Assembly: GCF_016110345.1 (NCBI RefSeq)
Contig: NZ_AP019011.1
Span: 124,001 to 188,000, forward strand
DNA from: Fluviibacter phosphoraccumulans
GTDB lineage: Bacteria > Pseudomonadota > Gammaproteobacteria > Burkholderiales > Rhodocyclaceae
DNA length: 64,000 bases
Direction: 5' to 3'
How positions within the stretch are numbered: position 1 is the first letter of the stretch; each line of letters starts with the position of its first letter. Positions 52,425 through 60,714 of the stretch are shown here, piece by piece. The position numbers and the translations under genes were made by a program. The notes beneath the pieces were generated by a model. That model was given only the letters and a program-made list of their open reading frames with translations. It was not told the origin of the DNA and did no database searches.

Positions 52425-52456
52425 GCAAAAAGGGCACCCTAGGGTGCCCTTTGCTA
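52425..52456. terminator. Bidirectional intrinsic terminator
   Basis: GGGCACCC (52432-52439) and GGGTGCCC (52442-52449), flanked by AGCAAA... and ...TTTGCT, form a perfect palindrome with A-tract left and T-tract right between convergent ffh and proS. Confidence 0.9.
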
Positions 52457-52472
52457 TTGGGATGAGCGGGAA

Positions 52473-54200
52473 TTATTGCGCTAATGCCTTGCGCAGGTAA
52501 TCCACAACACCTGCCCGATCAATCATCGTAGCTTCAGCATCGCGGCGGCCCTTGACCTCGATCTGGCCAGCGGCCAGACCTTTTTCGCCAACCACCAGAC
52601 GTTGCGGAATGCCGATCAGTTCCATATCGGCAAACATGACGCCAGGACGTTCGTTACGATCATCCAGCAACACGTCGAAACCAGCGGCAATGAGTTCTTC
52701 ATAAAGTTCGCTGGCGGCTTGCTGGATGGCCGGCGACTTGTGATAACCCATCGGCACGATCGCCACGGTAAACGGTGCAATGGCGGCCGGGAAGGCAATG
52801 CCCTTGTCATCGTGATTCTGTTCAATGGCCGAGCCGACAATACGCGTCACGCCAATACCGTAGCAGCCCATCTCCATGACGTCGGTTTTGCCCTGCTCAT
52901 TGAGGAAGGTGCAGTTCAGCGCTTCAGCATACTTGGTGCGCAGCTGGAAGATGTGGCCAACTTCGATGCCGCGTACGATGTCGAGTGTGCCCTTGCCGTC
53001 GGGTGACGCATCGCCCGAAACGACGTTACGAATATCAGCGACTTCCGGTTCGGGGAGGTCACGGCCAAAGTTCACGCCAGTCAGGTGTGTATCCACCGCG
53101 TTAGCGCCACAGGCAAAATCAGCCATGACAGCCACAGAGCGGTCGGCAACGACACGGATGCCAGGCTTGATACCCACCGGGCCGATAAAGCCCGGGATGC
53201 AACCGAGCACGTCTTTGACTTCGTCTTCACGGGCAAAGCGGAAAGCGCCAACGCCTTCGAGTTTGCTGGCTTTGATTTCATTCAATTCATGGTCGCCGCG
53301 TAGCAGGAGCAGCACGAGCCCTGCGTTGCCGCCCTCGGGCAGCTCAGGCACGATGGCCAGAGTTTTGACCAGACCGCTCAATGGTATGTTCAGCGCCTGG
53401 GCGACATCTTCACAGCGCGATTGGCCTGGTGTGGCCACGTGCACCAGCGGGGCATTGGCGGCAGGGCGTGCGCCAGTCGGGGCCAGCGCTTCAGCCAGTT
53501 CGACGTTGGCGGCGTAATCCGAATCCGGGCAGAAGGCGATATCGTCTTCACCGGAGTCAGCCAGCACGTGGAATTCGTGCGAGCCGGTGCCACCGATTGA
53601 TCCTGTATCGGCCGCGACCGCGCGGAAGCGCAGTCCCAGGCGGGAGAAAATGCGGTGATAGGTGTCGAACATCACGCGGTATTCGCGCTGCAGATCTTCA
53701 AAGCTGGTGTGGAAGGAGTAACCATCCTTCATCAGGAATTCGCGGCCGCGCATTACGCCAAAGCGCGGGCGGATCTCGTCGCGGAACTTGGTCTGAATCT
53801 GATACAGATGCAGCGGGAGCTGTCGGTAGCTCTTGATTTCCTTGCGGACGAAATCGGTGACCACTTCTTCATGGGTCGGCCCAATGACGAAATCACGCTG
53901 ATGACGATCTTTGAAGCGCAGTAGTTCCGGGCCGTATTGGTCGCCACGTTCAGATTCTTGCCACAATTCAAAGGGTTGTACGGCCGGCATGAGCATTTCC
54001 AGGGCGCCAGCACGGTTCATTTCATCGCGCACAATGGCTTCTACTTTGCGCAGAGTACGCAGGCCCATTGGGGTCCAGGTGTAAACGCCGGAGGCCAGGC
54101 GGCGAATCAGCCCGGCACGGAGCATCAGCTTATGGCTGATGACTTCGGCGTCAGCCGGGGCTTCTTTGAGGGTGGTAATCAGAAACTGGGAAGAGCGCAT
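52473..54200 (-). CDS. proS: Prolyl-tRNA synthetase
   Basis: Class II synthetase charging tRNA-Pro. It is 575 aa, the bacterial type with a YbaK-like editing insertion (about residues 225-385) that clears Ala-tRNA-Pro. Seen are MRSSQFLITTLKEAPADAE, LLRFKDRHQRDFVIGPTHEE (motif 2 region), MKDGYSFH and the C-terminal anticodon domain. It has its own upstream gap of 149 bp shared with the divergent rppH. Confidence 0.97.
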   Translation of the reverse strand: MRSSQFLITTLKEAPADAEVISHKLMLRAGLIRRLASGVYTWTPMGLRTLRKVEAIVRDEMNRAGALEMLMPAVQPFELWQESERGDQYGPELLRFKDRHQRDFVIGPTHEEVVTDFVRKEIKSYRQLPLHLYQIQTKFRDEIRPRFGVMRGREFLMKDGYSFHTSFEDLQREYRVMFDTYHRIFSRLGLRFRAVAADTGSIGGTGSHEFHVLADSGEDDIAFCPDSDYAANVELAEALAPTGARPAANAPLVHVATPGQSRCEDVAQALNIPLSGLVKTLAIVPELPEGGNAGLVLLLLRGDHELNEIKASKLEGVGAFRFAREDEVKDVLGCIPGFIGPVGIKPGIRVVADRSVAVMADFACGANAVDTHLTGVNFGRDLPEPEVADIRNVVSGDASPDGKGTLDIVRGIEVGHIFQLRTKYAEALNCTFLNEQGKTDVMEMGCYGIGVTRIVGSAIEQNHDDKGIAFPAAIAPFTVAIVPMGYHKSPAIQQAASELYEELIAAGFDVLLDDRNERPGVMFADMELIGIPQRLVVGEKGLAAGQIEVKGRRDAEATMIDRAGVVDYLRKALAQ

Positions 54201-54349
54201 GGGTGTCCCTGTAGATGCTTGGGCGGGGGCGGTAAGACCGTTCCGACCCTAAAATAAAGCGGAAAACCGGCATTCTAGCGGAAGCTGGCTTTCGTCTGAG
54301 TGCTGGATGTGCCAGAATCAGGGCAATTTCAAATTAACGCAGGTGATTT

Positions 54350-54940
54350 ATGCTAGATCGTGAAGGCTATCGCCCCAACGTCGGCATCATCCTCTGCAAT
54401 GCACGTAACGAAGTCTTCTGGGGTAAGCGCGTCAGGGAGCATGCCTGGCAGTTCCCGCAGGGTGGTATCAAGCGCGGGGAGTCTCCCGAAGAAGCCATGT
54501 ACCGTGAATTGCAGGAGGAGGTGGGTCTTGAGTCGCAGCACGTCAAGATTCTCGGCCGAACCCGTGACTGGTTGCGCTATGAAGTCCCCGAACAGTGGAT
54601 ACGTCGGGAGTGGCGCGGCAACTATAAGGGTCAGAAGCAAATCTGGTATCTGTTACGCCTGACCGGCGGGGATCATCACGTGCAGTTGCGGGCGAGTACC
54701 CACCCGGAGTTCGATGCGTGGCGCTGGAGCGAATATTGGGTGCCGATGGAGTCCGTGGTGGAGTTCAAGCGCAATGTTTACCAGCTGGCTTTGGGCGAGT
54801 TGGAACCTTTTTTAAATGCGGATCGTTTGCGTCACCCGGCACTGGGTCGGCGCGGGCGACGTATGCCCGGTAGCGATGCCGATAAGCCAGTCATCATGAC
54901 GGTTGGGGCGGTTGGCGGAGAGGGCTTATGCCAAGATTAA
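54350..54940 (+). CDS. rppH: RNA pyrophosphohydrolase RppH
   Basis: Nudix enzyme that strips pyrophosphate from 5' mRNA ends and starts RNase E decay. It is 196 aa. The opening YRPNVGIILCNARNEVFWGKR is family-typical, and the Nudix box is GGIKRGESPEEAMYRELQEEVGL, split around residues 38-60. A basic C-terminal tail follows residue 155. AGGTGA lies 5 nt before the ATG. It overlaps the CNP1-like gene by 13 bp. Confidence 0.95.
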   Translation: MLDREGYRPNVGIILCNARNEVFWGKRVREHAWQFPQGGIKRGESPEEAMYRELQEEVGLESQHVKILGRTRDWLRYEVPEQWIRREWRGNYKGQKQIWYLLRLTGGDHHVQLRASTHPEFDAWRWSEYWVPMESVVEFKRNVYQLALGELEPFLNADRLRHPALGRRGRRMPGSDADKPVIMTVGAVGGEGLCQD

Positions 54941-55494
54941 TGCGCGGGTTGGCCGGCATATTGTGTGTATTTGCTCTGGTGGGCAGTGCATTGGCGGCAT
55001 CGGAATGTAGTACGCGTAAATATTACGAATGCTACGAATACGAAGAGTCTGAAGAAAGCCAAAAGGCCTGGCAAGAAGAGAAAATCAAGCCGCCTGCCGC
55101 ACCGGATATGGCCAAGTTGATTCCATTTGAAGTGAGTGTTTCAAATGACAACCGGTTCTTGGTAGATCCAGCCAGCATCTCGATCGGTCAAGATGGTGTG
55201 GTGCGCTTTACCGTCGTGATTGAATCGTCCGGCGCGCGCACCGTTAATTACGAAGGCCTGCGGTGCAACACCCGAGAGCGCCGTCTGTATGCTTTTGGCC
55301 AGGCTGATGGCAGCTGGATTGAAAGTAAAGGATCCTCGTGGATTCTGATGCACAAACAACAGCACAAGATGATCAACGCCTATCCAGCCGTGCTGGCCGA
55401 TGAGTATTTTTGTATAGACCGGGAGCCGCCTAAAGACCCCGCAGAAGCGATTCAGCGACTCAAATTAGGCCCCGTGGCTACTTCCGTCAGGTGA
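54928..55494 (+). CDS. CNP1-like family secreted protein
   Basis: 188-aa exported protein with a Sec signal peptide (about residues 1-23, MPRLMRGLAGILCVFALVGS...). The mature part has cysteine pairs and the CNP1 pattern (NRFLVDPASISIGQDGVVRF, LRCNTRERRLYAFG). The family is named after a protein associated with Neisseria; its function is not known. It overlaps rppH and is followed after 3 bp by coq7, implying an rppH-CNP1-coq7 operon. Confidence 0.87.
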   Translation: MPRLMRGLAGILCVFALVGSALAASECSTRKYYECYEYEESEESQKAWQEEKIKPPAAPDMAKLIPFEVSVSNDNRFLVDPASISIGQDGVVRFTVVIESSGARTVNYEGLRCNTRERRLYAFGQADGSWIESKGSSWILMHKQQHKMINAYPAVLADEYFCIDREPPKDPAEAIQRLKLGPVATSVR

Positions 55495-55497
55495 CTT

Positions 55498-56121
55498 ATG
55501 AATATTGACGCGTTAATTATTGAAGCAGACAAGGTGTTGCGTACGCTTTTTGCGTCACAGACCAGCATTCGGCCGCACCCAGACCAAGGGTTGCCCGAAG
55601 CCAATCTGTCTGAGACAGAGCGTCGGCATGTGGCCGGTCTGATGCGGGTTAACCATAGCGGCGAAGTCTGTGCGCAAGCGCTATATCAGGGGCAGGCGTT
55701 GACTTCACGTGATCCAGCCGTTCGAGATGCGCTGCGCGAAGCGGCGCATGAAGAGATCGAACATCTGGCCTGGACCGAACAGCGTTTACGCGAACTGGGT
55801 AGCCACACCAGCTGGCTCAATCCGCTCTGGTACGCCGGATCGCTGACGATGGGCGTGCTTGCCGGCAAACTGGGCGACCGTTGGAACTTAGGGTTTCTTG
55901 CAGAAACCGAAAAGCAGGTGACAGCCCACCTTGAAAGTCACCTGGCGCGTTTGCCTGAGTCAGATATCAAAAGCGCGGCGATTATCGGTCAGATGGCCAT
56001 TGACGAAACCTCTCATGCGCACACCGCCGAAGCCCTCGGGGCTGCTCAGTTGCCGCCGGTCGCCAAACAACTGATGCAGCAGACAGCCAAGGTAATGACC
56101 GCTTTGTCTTACCGCATCTAA
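55498..56121 (+). CDS. coq7: 3-demethoxyubiquinol 3-hydroxylase Coq7
   Basis: Diiron monooxygenase of ubiquinone synthesis. It is 207 aa. Iron ligands are in RVNHSGEVCAQALYQGQ, AAHEEIEHLAW and AIDETSHAHTAEALG, the E/ExxH pattern of the ferritin-like fold. Coq7 rather than UbiF is the form in many betaproteobacteria. Its ATG comes 3 bp after the CNP1-like stop. Confidence 0.95.
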   Translation: MNIDALIIEADKVLRTLFASQTSIRPHPDQGLPEANLSETERRHVAGLMRVNHSGEVCAQALYQGQALTSRDPAVRDALREAAHEEIEHLAWTEQRLRELGSHTSWLNPLWYAGSLTMGVLAGKLGDRWNLGFLAETEKQVTAHLESHLARLPESDIKSAAIIGQMAIDETSHAHTAEALGAAQLPPVAKQLMQQTAKVMTALSYRI

Positions 56122-56139
56122 AGCGCCGCCTAGTAGGAA

Positions 56140-56574
56140 TCAGGCCGCCGGTGCCGCTTCGCTCTGGCGCAATTCCAGATCCCAGCTGATCTCGGCGGTT
56201 GCGCCCAGCATGGCGGTTGCCGAGCAGTATTTATCCTTGGATAGCGTCACAGCACGTTCAACCGCCTCACGTTTCAACTGGTTGCCCGTGACAATGTAGT
56301 GCAAATGGAGCTTGGTGAAAACTTTTGGATCGGTCTCGGCGCGTTCTGCTTTCAGAACTACCTCGCAACCGCTGACCGGATGGCGCCCACGCTGCAGAAT
56401 CAACACCACATCAAAGGCGCTACAACCACCGGCGCCCGCCAGCATCATTTCCATGGGGCGCGGTCCCAGATTGCGTCCGCCCAGATCCGGTGGCCCGTCC
56501 ATCGTCACATTGTGGCCACTGCCGGTTTCGGCAACAAAAGTCATATGATCAGTCCAGGTAACGCGGCATTCCAT
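56140..56574 (-). CDS. OsmC-family protein
   Basis: 144-aa OsmC/Ohr-fold protein. Reactive cysteines are in GAGGCSAFDVV and DKYCSATAML. The YhfA-like set (MDGPPDLGGRNLGPRPMEMMLAGAG) suggests the general OsmC branch rather than Ohr; a peroxidase role is inferred only. Convergent with coq7 after 18 bp. The region beyond its start is the 607-bp gap before rplM. Confidence 0.9.
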   Translation of the reverse strand: MECRVTWTDHMTFVAETGSGHNVTMDGPPDLGGRNLGPRPMEMMLAGAGGCSAFDVVLILQRGRHPVSGCEVVLKAERAETDPKVFTKLHLHYIVTGNQLKREAVERAVTLSKDKYCSATAMLGATAEISWDLELRQSEAAPAA

Positions 56575-56860
56575 GATTCAAGTGCTCCGATGGGGTCTAA
56601 GAAGTAACGGAAGAGATTGTAAAGGGGATGGGGCGGTCTGTGCATTTGCCAGGGGTCATGCTTTGGACATTAGTGGCCGTGTTGCGACGCAACATATACA
56701 TGTTTGTTTATGACAAATCAAAAAATATTTTCAATGCACTCGTTTTTCTAGGGCACTGAAAATTTGATTGATTTCAATGCGATGTAAGCAAATGAAAGCG
56801 TTGCGTGAATTAAATGAGCAGGTGCTAAGCCGTATGTGAATTATTTTGCGGCGCAAGAAA
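56575..56860. other. AT-rich spacer without a gene, containing half of a direct repeat
   Basis: No credible coding frame. The sequence is visibly more AT-rich than its neighbours. TGAAAGCGTTGCG at 56793-56805 recurs exactly at 56894-56906, 101 bp away, at the predicted start of a candidate small RNA. The osmC promoter must also lie here, but I cannot place it with confidence. Confidence 0.6.
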
Positions 56861-56865
56861 AAGGC

Positions 56866-56894
56866 TTGCAATTGACGCAATTAGTCGCTACATT
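56866..56894 (+). promoter_or_regulatory. Promoter of candidate small RNA
   Basis: TTGCAA (56866-56871) and TACATT (56889-56894) are spaced by exactly 17 bp, a good sigma70 promoter. The predicted start is near 56901. Confidence 0.5.
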
Positions 56895-56900
56895 GAAAGC

Positions 56901-57005
56901 GTTGCGCAAATGTGAAGTTTGCATCTGCCAGATTGTCTCCTCCACCCTCCTCCTTTGGTGTGGATTAACGCGGGATCACTCGTGTGGTTCCGCGTTTTTT
57001 TTATT
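56901..57005 (+). ncRNA. Candidate small RNA with anti-Shine-Dalgarno motifs
   Basis: About 105 nt between a sigma70-like promoter and a strong intrinsic terminator, with no protein gene. A 5' hairpin (GCAAA 56906-56910 with TTTGC 56918-56922) is followed by a C/U-rich stretch (56936-56957) containing CCTCC three times. This is complementary to Shine-Dalgarno sequences and resembles the seed regions of anti-SD small RNAs known in other proteobacteria. It ends in a 13-bp terminator hairpin. Length, arrangement and U-tract fit an Hfq-binding regulatory RNA, but no family is recognised. Confidence 0.5.
56967..57005 (+). terminator. Strong intrinsic terminator of the candidate small RNA
   Basis: Left arm 56967-56979 pairs with right arm 56984-56996 over 13 continuous base pairs (two wobbles), loop TCGT, followed by T6-T8 (56997-57002) and a second T-run from 57007. 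It points toward rplM and would insulate it. Confidence 0.85.
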
Positions 57006-57100
57006 TGTTTTTTTCAAGTGCGTTCTATCCGAATCGCCCAGCCCGCAAGCTTTTGCAGCCTTTGTCCTCTTGGATGATTTGGCGCAATATCACTGAGGGG

Positions 57101-57130
57101 TTGACGCTCATTGGAAAGTATTGCTAGAAT
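57101..57130 (+). promoter_or_regulatory. Promoter of rplM-rpsI
   Basis: TTGACG (57101-57106), 18-bp spacer, TAGAAT (57125-57130) with an extended TGC before the -10. Transcription should start near 57137, giving a leader of about 45 nt. Confidence 0.75.
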
Positions 57131-57149
57131 GCGCGTTTTCCCAAATTCC

Positions 57150-57165
57150 GCGCCATCACTGGCGC
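57150..57165 (+). promoter_or_regulatory. Leader hairpin upstream of rplM
   Basis: GCGCCA (57150-57155) and TGGCGC (57160-57165) form a perfect stem with loop TCAC just before the ribosome site. L13 represses its own leader in E. coli, so this may be the autoregulatory target; that link is inferred. Confidence 0.45.
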
Positions 57166-57181
57166 CACGGAAGTGCATAAG

Positions 57182-57610
57182 ATGAAAACCTTTTCCGCCA
57201 AGCCGCATGAAGTTCAGCGCGACTGGTTCATCGTGGACGCCACGGACAAAGTTCTGGGCCGCGTTGCCAGCGAAGTCGCACGTCGCCTGCGTGGCAAGCA
57301 TAAGCCTGAGTACACCCCGCACGTTGATACGGGTGACTTCATTGTGATCGTCAACGTTGAAAAACTGCGTGTGACCGGTAACAAGGCTGAAGACAAAAAA
57401 TACTACCGTCACTCGGGCTACCCGGGCGGTATCTATGAAACAACGTTTGGCAAGATGCAACAGCGTTTCCCGGAGCGTGCTCTGGAAAAAGCCGTTAAAG
57501 GCATGCTGCCAAAGGGTCCGCTCGGCTACGCCATGCTGAAGAAGCTTAAGTGCTACGCTGGTGCTGTCCATCCGCATACCGCCCAGCAACCCAAGTCGCT
57601 GGAAATCTAA
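57182..57610 (+). CDS. rplM: 50S ribosomal protein L13
   Basis: Early-assembling 50S protein. It is 142 aa, the standard length. Family signatures are WFIVDATDKVLGRVASEVARRL, KYYRHSGYPGG and MLPKGPLGYAMLKKLKCYAG. The start is the ATG at 57182, with GGAAG 8 nt upstream; the GTG at 57173 is rejected as it overlaps that site. Codon use is highly biased. It is followed after 9 bp by rpsI, the universal pairing. Confidence 0.98.
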   Translation: MKTFSAKPHEVQRDWFIVDATDKVLGRVASEVARRLRGKHKPEYTPHVDTGDFIVIVNVEKLRVTGNKAEDKKYYRHSGYPGGIYETTFGKMQQRFPERALEKAVKGMLPKGPLGYAMLKKLKCYAGAVHPHTAQQPKSLEI

Positions 57611-57619
57611 GAGGTCGTT

Positions 57620-58012
57620 ATGGCAGAACAACAATATTACGGTACCGGTCGTCGCAAGAGCGCCGTTGCCCGTGTTTACCTGAAGCGTGGCAATGGCAAC
57701 ATCGTTGTCAATGGCAAGCCAGTTGACATCTTCTTCTCGCGTGAGACAGGCCGTATGGTCGTTCGTCAACCGCTGCAACTCGTTGAGCACACGACGACTT
57801 TCGACATCCAGGTCAACGTTGTTGGCGGTGGTGAATCGGGTCAAGCAGGTGCCGTTCGTCACGGTATCACCCGTGCACTGATCCAGTATGATGCAGAGCT
57901 GAAGTCAGCGCTGTCGAATGCCGGTTTCGTGACGCGCGATGCCCGTGAAGTTGAGCGTAAGAAAGTCGGCTTGCACGGCGCTCGTCGTCGCAAGCAGTTC
58001 TCGAAGCGTTAA
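57620..58012 (+). CDS. rpsI: 30S ribosomal protein S9
   Basis: 130 aa. The C-terminal SKR tail reaches the P-site tRNA. YYGTGRRKSAVARVYL, GGGESGQAGAVRHGITRAL and KKVGLHGARRRKQFSKR are diagnostic. Second gene of rplM-rpsI. Confidence 0.98.
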   Translation: MAEQQYYGTGRRKSAVARVYLKRGNGNIVVNGKPVDIFFSRETGRMVVRQPLQLVEHTTTFDIQVNVVGGGESGQAGAVRHGITRALIQYDAELKSALSNAGFVTRDAREVERKKVGLHGARRRKQFSKR

Positions 58013-58049
58013 TGTTTTTCCGCGCCTGGGCAGCAATGCCCTGGTGTGC

Positions 58050-58125
58050 GGCCAGTTAGCTCAGTTGGTAGAGCAGCGGATTGAAAATCCGCGTGTCCTT
58101 GGTTCGATTCCGAGACTGGCCACCA
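58050..58125 (+). tRNA. tRNA-Phe (GAA)
   Basis: 76 nt with encoded CCA (58123-58125). The acceptor stem GGCCAGT (58050-58056) pairs with ACTGGCC (58115-58121). The anticodon stem GCGGA/TCCGC encloses loop TTGAAAA with anticodon GAA, and the T-arm has GGTTCGATTCC. All arms are canonical. It is followed by a terminator. Confidence 0.97.
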
Positions 58126-58132
58126 AACACTC

Positions 58133-58164
58133 AAAAGCCACCTTCGGGTGGCTTTTGTTTTTTG
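58133..58164 (+). terminator. Intrinsic terminator after tRNA-Phe
   Basis: AAAAGCCACC (58133-58142), tetraloop TTCG, GGTGGCTTTT (58147-58156), then GTTTTTTG. It is a classic UUCG-capped terminator. Confidence 0.92.
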
Positions 58165-58208
58165 TCTTGATGGATAATGATCGATTCTCCGATTTCCTTT
58201 GAGACGAC

Positions 58209-60554
58209 ATGCGCATCCTTTCTCGCCACAATGTAACGGCGCTTACATGCCTCTTGTTTGCATTGCCAGCCTACGCGCAGCTGCCATCACTGTTGCCAGT
58301 GAAACCGGTTGCGTCGACAGCGGCGCCAGCAGCGCCCGAGGCCGTGAATGCCAAGGATCCGCAGCAGGAGTTAACGGATGCGCAGGGGCGTTTGCGGGAT
58401 GCGCAGGATGCACTGAAGCGGATTCAAGATCAGCTGGATCAGAAAACGCTGGCAGTAAACGCACGCAACGAATTGCTCAAGCAATTTAATTTGCGTCAGA
58501 CCCTCGCAGATCGCTATGCGCAGCAGATTGATTATCTGAAGCAGTTGCAGGTGTTAGAACAAAAGATTGTCGATGCGACACAGCAGCGCGATAGCTGGGT
58601 ACCACCCGCAGGCACGGCGCCTTGGTCCGTGGTTGATGGGGATGTGGTTCGTAACGAAATGCTGGTCTACGCGGCACGGATTACACAATTAGGTAAAGAA
58701 TCGGAGGCGTTATCTGAACAGATTGTGAGCTTGAGTCGAGAGAAGGCAGATAGCGAGAGCCGGTTGCGTCAGCTTCAGGAGAAGGCTGATAAGAACAGCG
58801 ATGCTGACCGGGCTGCGCTGGAGGACGTGCGGGGGCGGTTGGCGCTGCAAACGGCCGTGCTTGTGCGAACTGATCTGGAGCGTCGCGTCAAAGACAAAGA
58901 CCGGGCGCTACTTGAAGTCCGGCGGGAAACCGCCAGCAGAACCTGGGATTATTTTGGTGGTCGCTTTGTATTGCCACCGGAGGTATTGGCAACTGCCAAG
59001 GCAGATCTTCAAGGGATCATAGATCGGGACCGTGACGCAGAGTTGAAGGCGCTGGCGCGCGCTGAAGCTGCTATGGCACGTTTGAACAAAGCACAGAGTG
59101 CATTTCAACGCTTGGATCAGACGAAGGCATCGGCGAGACAGATTGCCGATGCGCGTGCGGCATTGGATATTGCTCAGGCCGACGAATCGGCGGCGCGTAG
59201 TGAAGTGGATCGTTTGCGTCAACTCATCGAGATTGGTGGGTATGGCTTACAGGTCTGGGACGCACGTGCCATCATTTATGGCAACCCCCGGCCCGATGCA
59301 ACACGTTTGGACGACATTGTGCAGCGTGTGCGCGTGGGGCTGATCCGAATCCGTCAGGCGCGTGATTTTTTGCAACAATCGCTGACGACGCGCGAGCAAG
59401 AAGCGTTCGATCTGCGTGAGGCGTTGCTCGGGACGAAATCACCGCTGGATCAGAAGGTGATTGCTGCCCGTTTGGCGTCAGCCAACGCCCAGACTGATAG
59501 CGCCAGGTCGATTTTGGCGGCGCTCGATAAGTTTGAGCAGCATTTGACGGTCATCCAATCGGAGCTGGGCGTCTATAGCCAGGATCGCACCTTGGGAGAG
59601 CGCTTGATCGACTACTGGCAGCGGCTGGTAGGTGTCTCGAAGAAGATATGGCAGTACGAACTCTTTACGGTTGATGATGTGTTGCTGGTTGATAACCGCG
59701 AAGTGAAGACGACGCGGGGCGTTACCATCGGCAAAAGTGTGGGCGCGATTGGTATTCTGATTTTTGGATTTTTGCTGGTGTCGTGGCTGATCCGCTCAGC
59801 GATTGGTTTGGCCGAACGCCGAATTGGGCTTAAATCGTCTGTCGCTACACAGATTCGGCGTTGGCTAACGGTGGTCGCGACCGCCACGCTGATCATCCTG
59901 AGCTTTAATCTGGTTCAGATTCCACTCAGCGTGTTTGCCTTTCTGGGCGGTGCACTGGCCATTGGCGCTGGTTTTGGCACGCAGAATTTGATTAAGAATC
60001 TGATTAGTGGGCTGATGTTGCTCGTCGAGCGACCGATTCGCATGGGGGATCTGGTTGAAGTGGATGGTATCAAGGGTCGGGTGACTTCCATCGGCATTCG
60101 CTTTTCAACCATTCACAGTGCCGACGGGGTTGATACGCTGATCCCGAATAGTGAACTGGTCGAGAAAAAGTTAGTGAACTGGACTTATAGCAACCCGGAT
60201 GCACGTCGAGAGATACGGGTGGGGGTTGCGTACGGTACAGATCCAGTCCAGGTTAAAAACCTGATTAAAAGTGCCGCGTTGGCGCACCCTGATGTGATGA
60301 CGCAGCCGGAACCCACCGTGGTGCTGGATGATCTGGGCGACAGTGCCTTGATGTTTAGCTTGCGGTATTGGATCAGGCTGGGCGCCGGCACGGATGGCCG
60401 TGAGGTGGATAGTGATTTGCGTTGCGAGATCCTGGATAAATTAGCGGCTGCTGGCATTGACGTGCCGTATCCGCAGCGGGATGTCCGGTTGCAAATGGCG
60501 CAGCCGTTGACGGTGGCGCTGATGCATCCGGATGCTGAGACAAAAGGCCGCTGA
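58209..60554 (+). CDS. Large MscS-family mechanosensitive channel with periplasmic coiled coil
   Basis: 781 aa, much longer than MscS (286) and nearer the MscK/KefA architecture. A signal peptide (1-23, ending in AYA) leads to about 460 periplasmic residues rich in Gln, Arg, Asp and Ala with long coiled-coil stretches (about 48-330 and 370-460). Membrane helices lie near 510-530 and 550-570. The pore helix with VFAFLGGALAIGAGFGTQNLIKNL and the MscS beta domain (MGDLVEVDGIKGRVTSIGIR) follow. Only about three or four membrane helices are seen, fewer than MscK's eleven. It lies alone after tRNA-Phe. Confidence 0.9.
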   Translation: MRILSRHNVTALTCLLFALPAYAQLPSLLPVKPVASTAAPAAPEAVNAKDPQQELTDAQGRLRDAQDALKRIQDQLDQKTLAVNARNELLKQFNLRQTLADRYAQQIDYLKQLQVLEQKIVDATQQRDSWVPPAGTAPWSVVDGDVVRNEMLVYAARITQLGKESEALSEQIVSLSREKADSESRLRQLQEKADKNSDADRAALEDVRGRLALQTAVLVRTDLERRVKDKDRALLEVRRETASRTWDYFGGRFVLPPEVLATAKADLQGIIDRDRDAELKALARAEAAMARLNKAQSAFQRLDQTKASARQIADARAALDIAQADESAARSEVDRLRQLIEIGGYGLQVWDARAIIYGNPRPDATRLDDIVQRVRVGLIRIRQARDFLQQSLTTREQEAFDLREALLGTKSPLDQKVIAARLASANAQTDSARSILAALDKFEQHLTVIQSELGVYSQDRTLGERLIDYWQRLVGVSKKIWQYELFTVDDVLLVDNREVKTTRGVTIGKSVGAIGILIFGFLLVSWLIRSAIGLAERRIGLKSSVATQIRRWLTVVATATLIILSFNLVQIPLSVFAFLGGALAIGAGFGTQNLIKNLISGLMLLVERPIRMGDLVEVDGIKGRVTSIGIRFSTIHSADGVDTLIPNSELVEKKLVNWTYSNPDARREIRVGVAYGTDPVQVKNLIKSAALAHPDVMTQPEPTVVLDDLGDSALMFSLRYWIRLGAGTDGREVDSDLRCEILDKLAAAGIDVPYPQRDVRLQMAQPLTVALMHPDAETKGR

Positions 60555-60714
60555 TTTTGCCGGCAGTTTGCCTGTTGTACTTTTGCAACGTGATGCAAAT
60601 ACTTACGAAATGATTAAACCTGTAAGGGGTTTGTAAGCGTGGGTTCGTACCCTTGCTCCACGCGCTAAATGTGTAATCCATTAGCGCATCCATAAAAAGG
60701 AGGAGTAATCCATC

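Noticed and set aside
56836..57096. 86-codon plus-strand frame in the osmC-rplM gap
   Set aside because: It runs through the candidate RNA, its terminator and its U-tract; composition is unprotein-like and there is no ribosome site.
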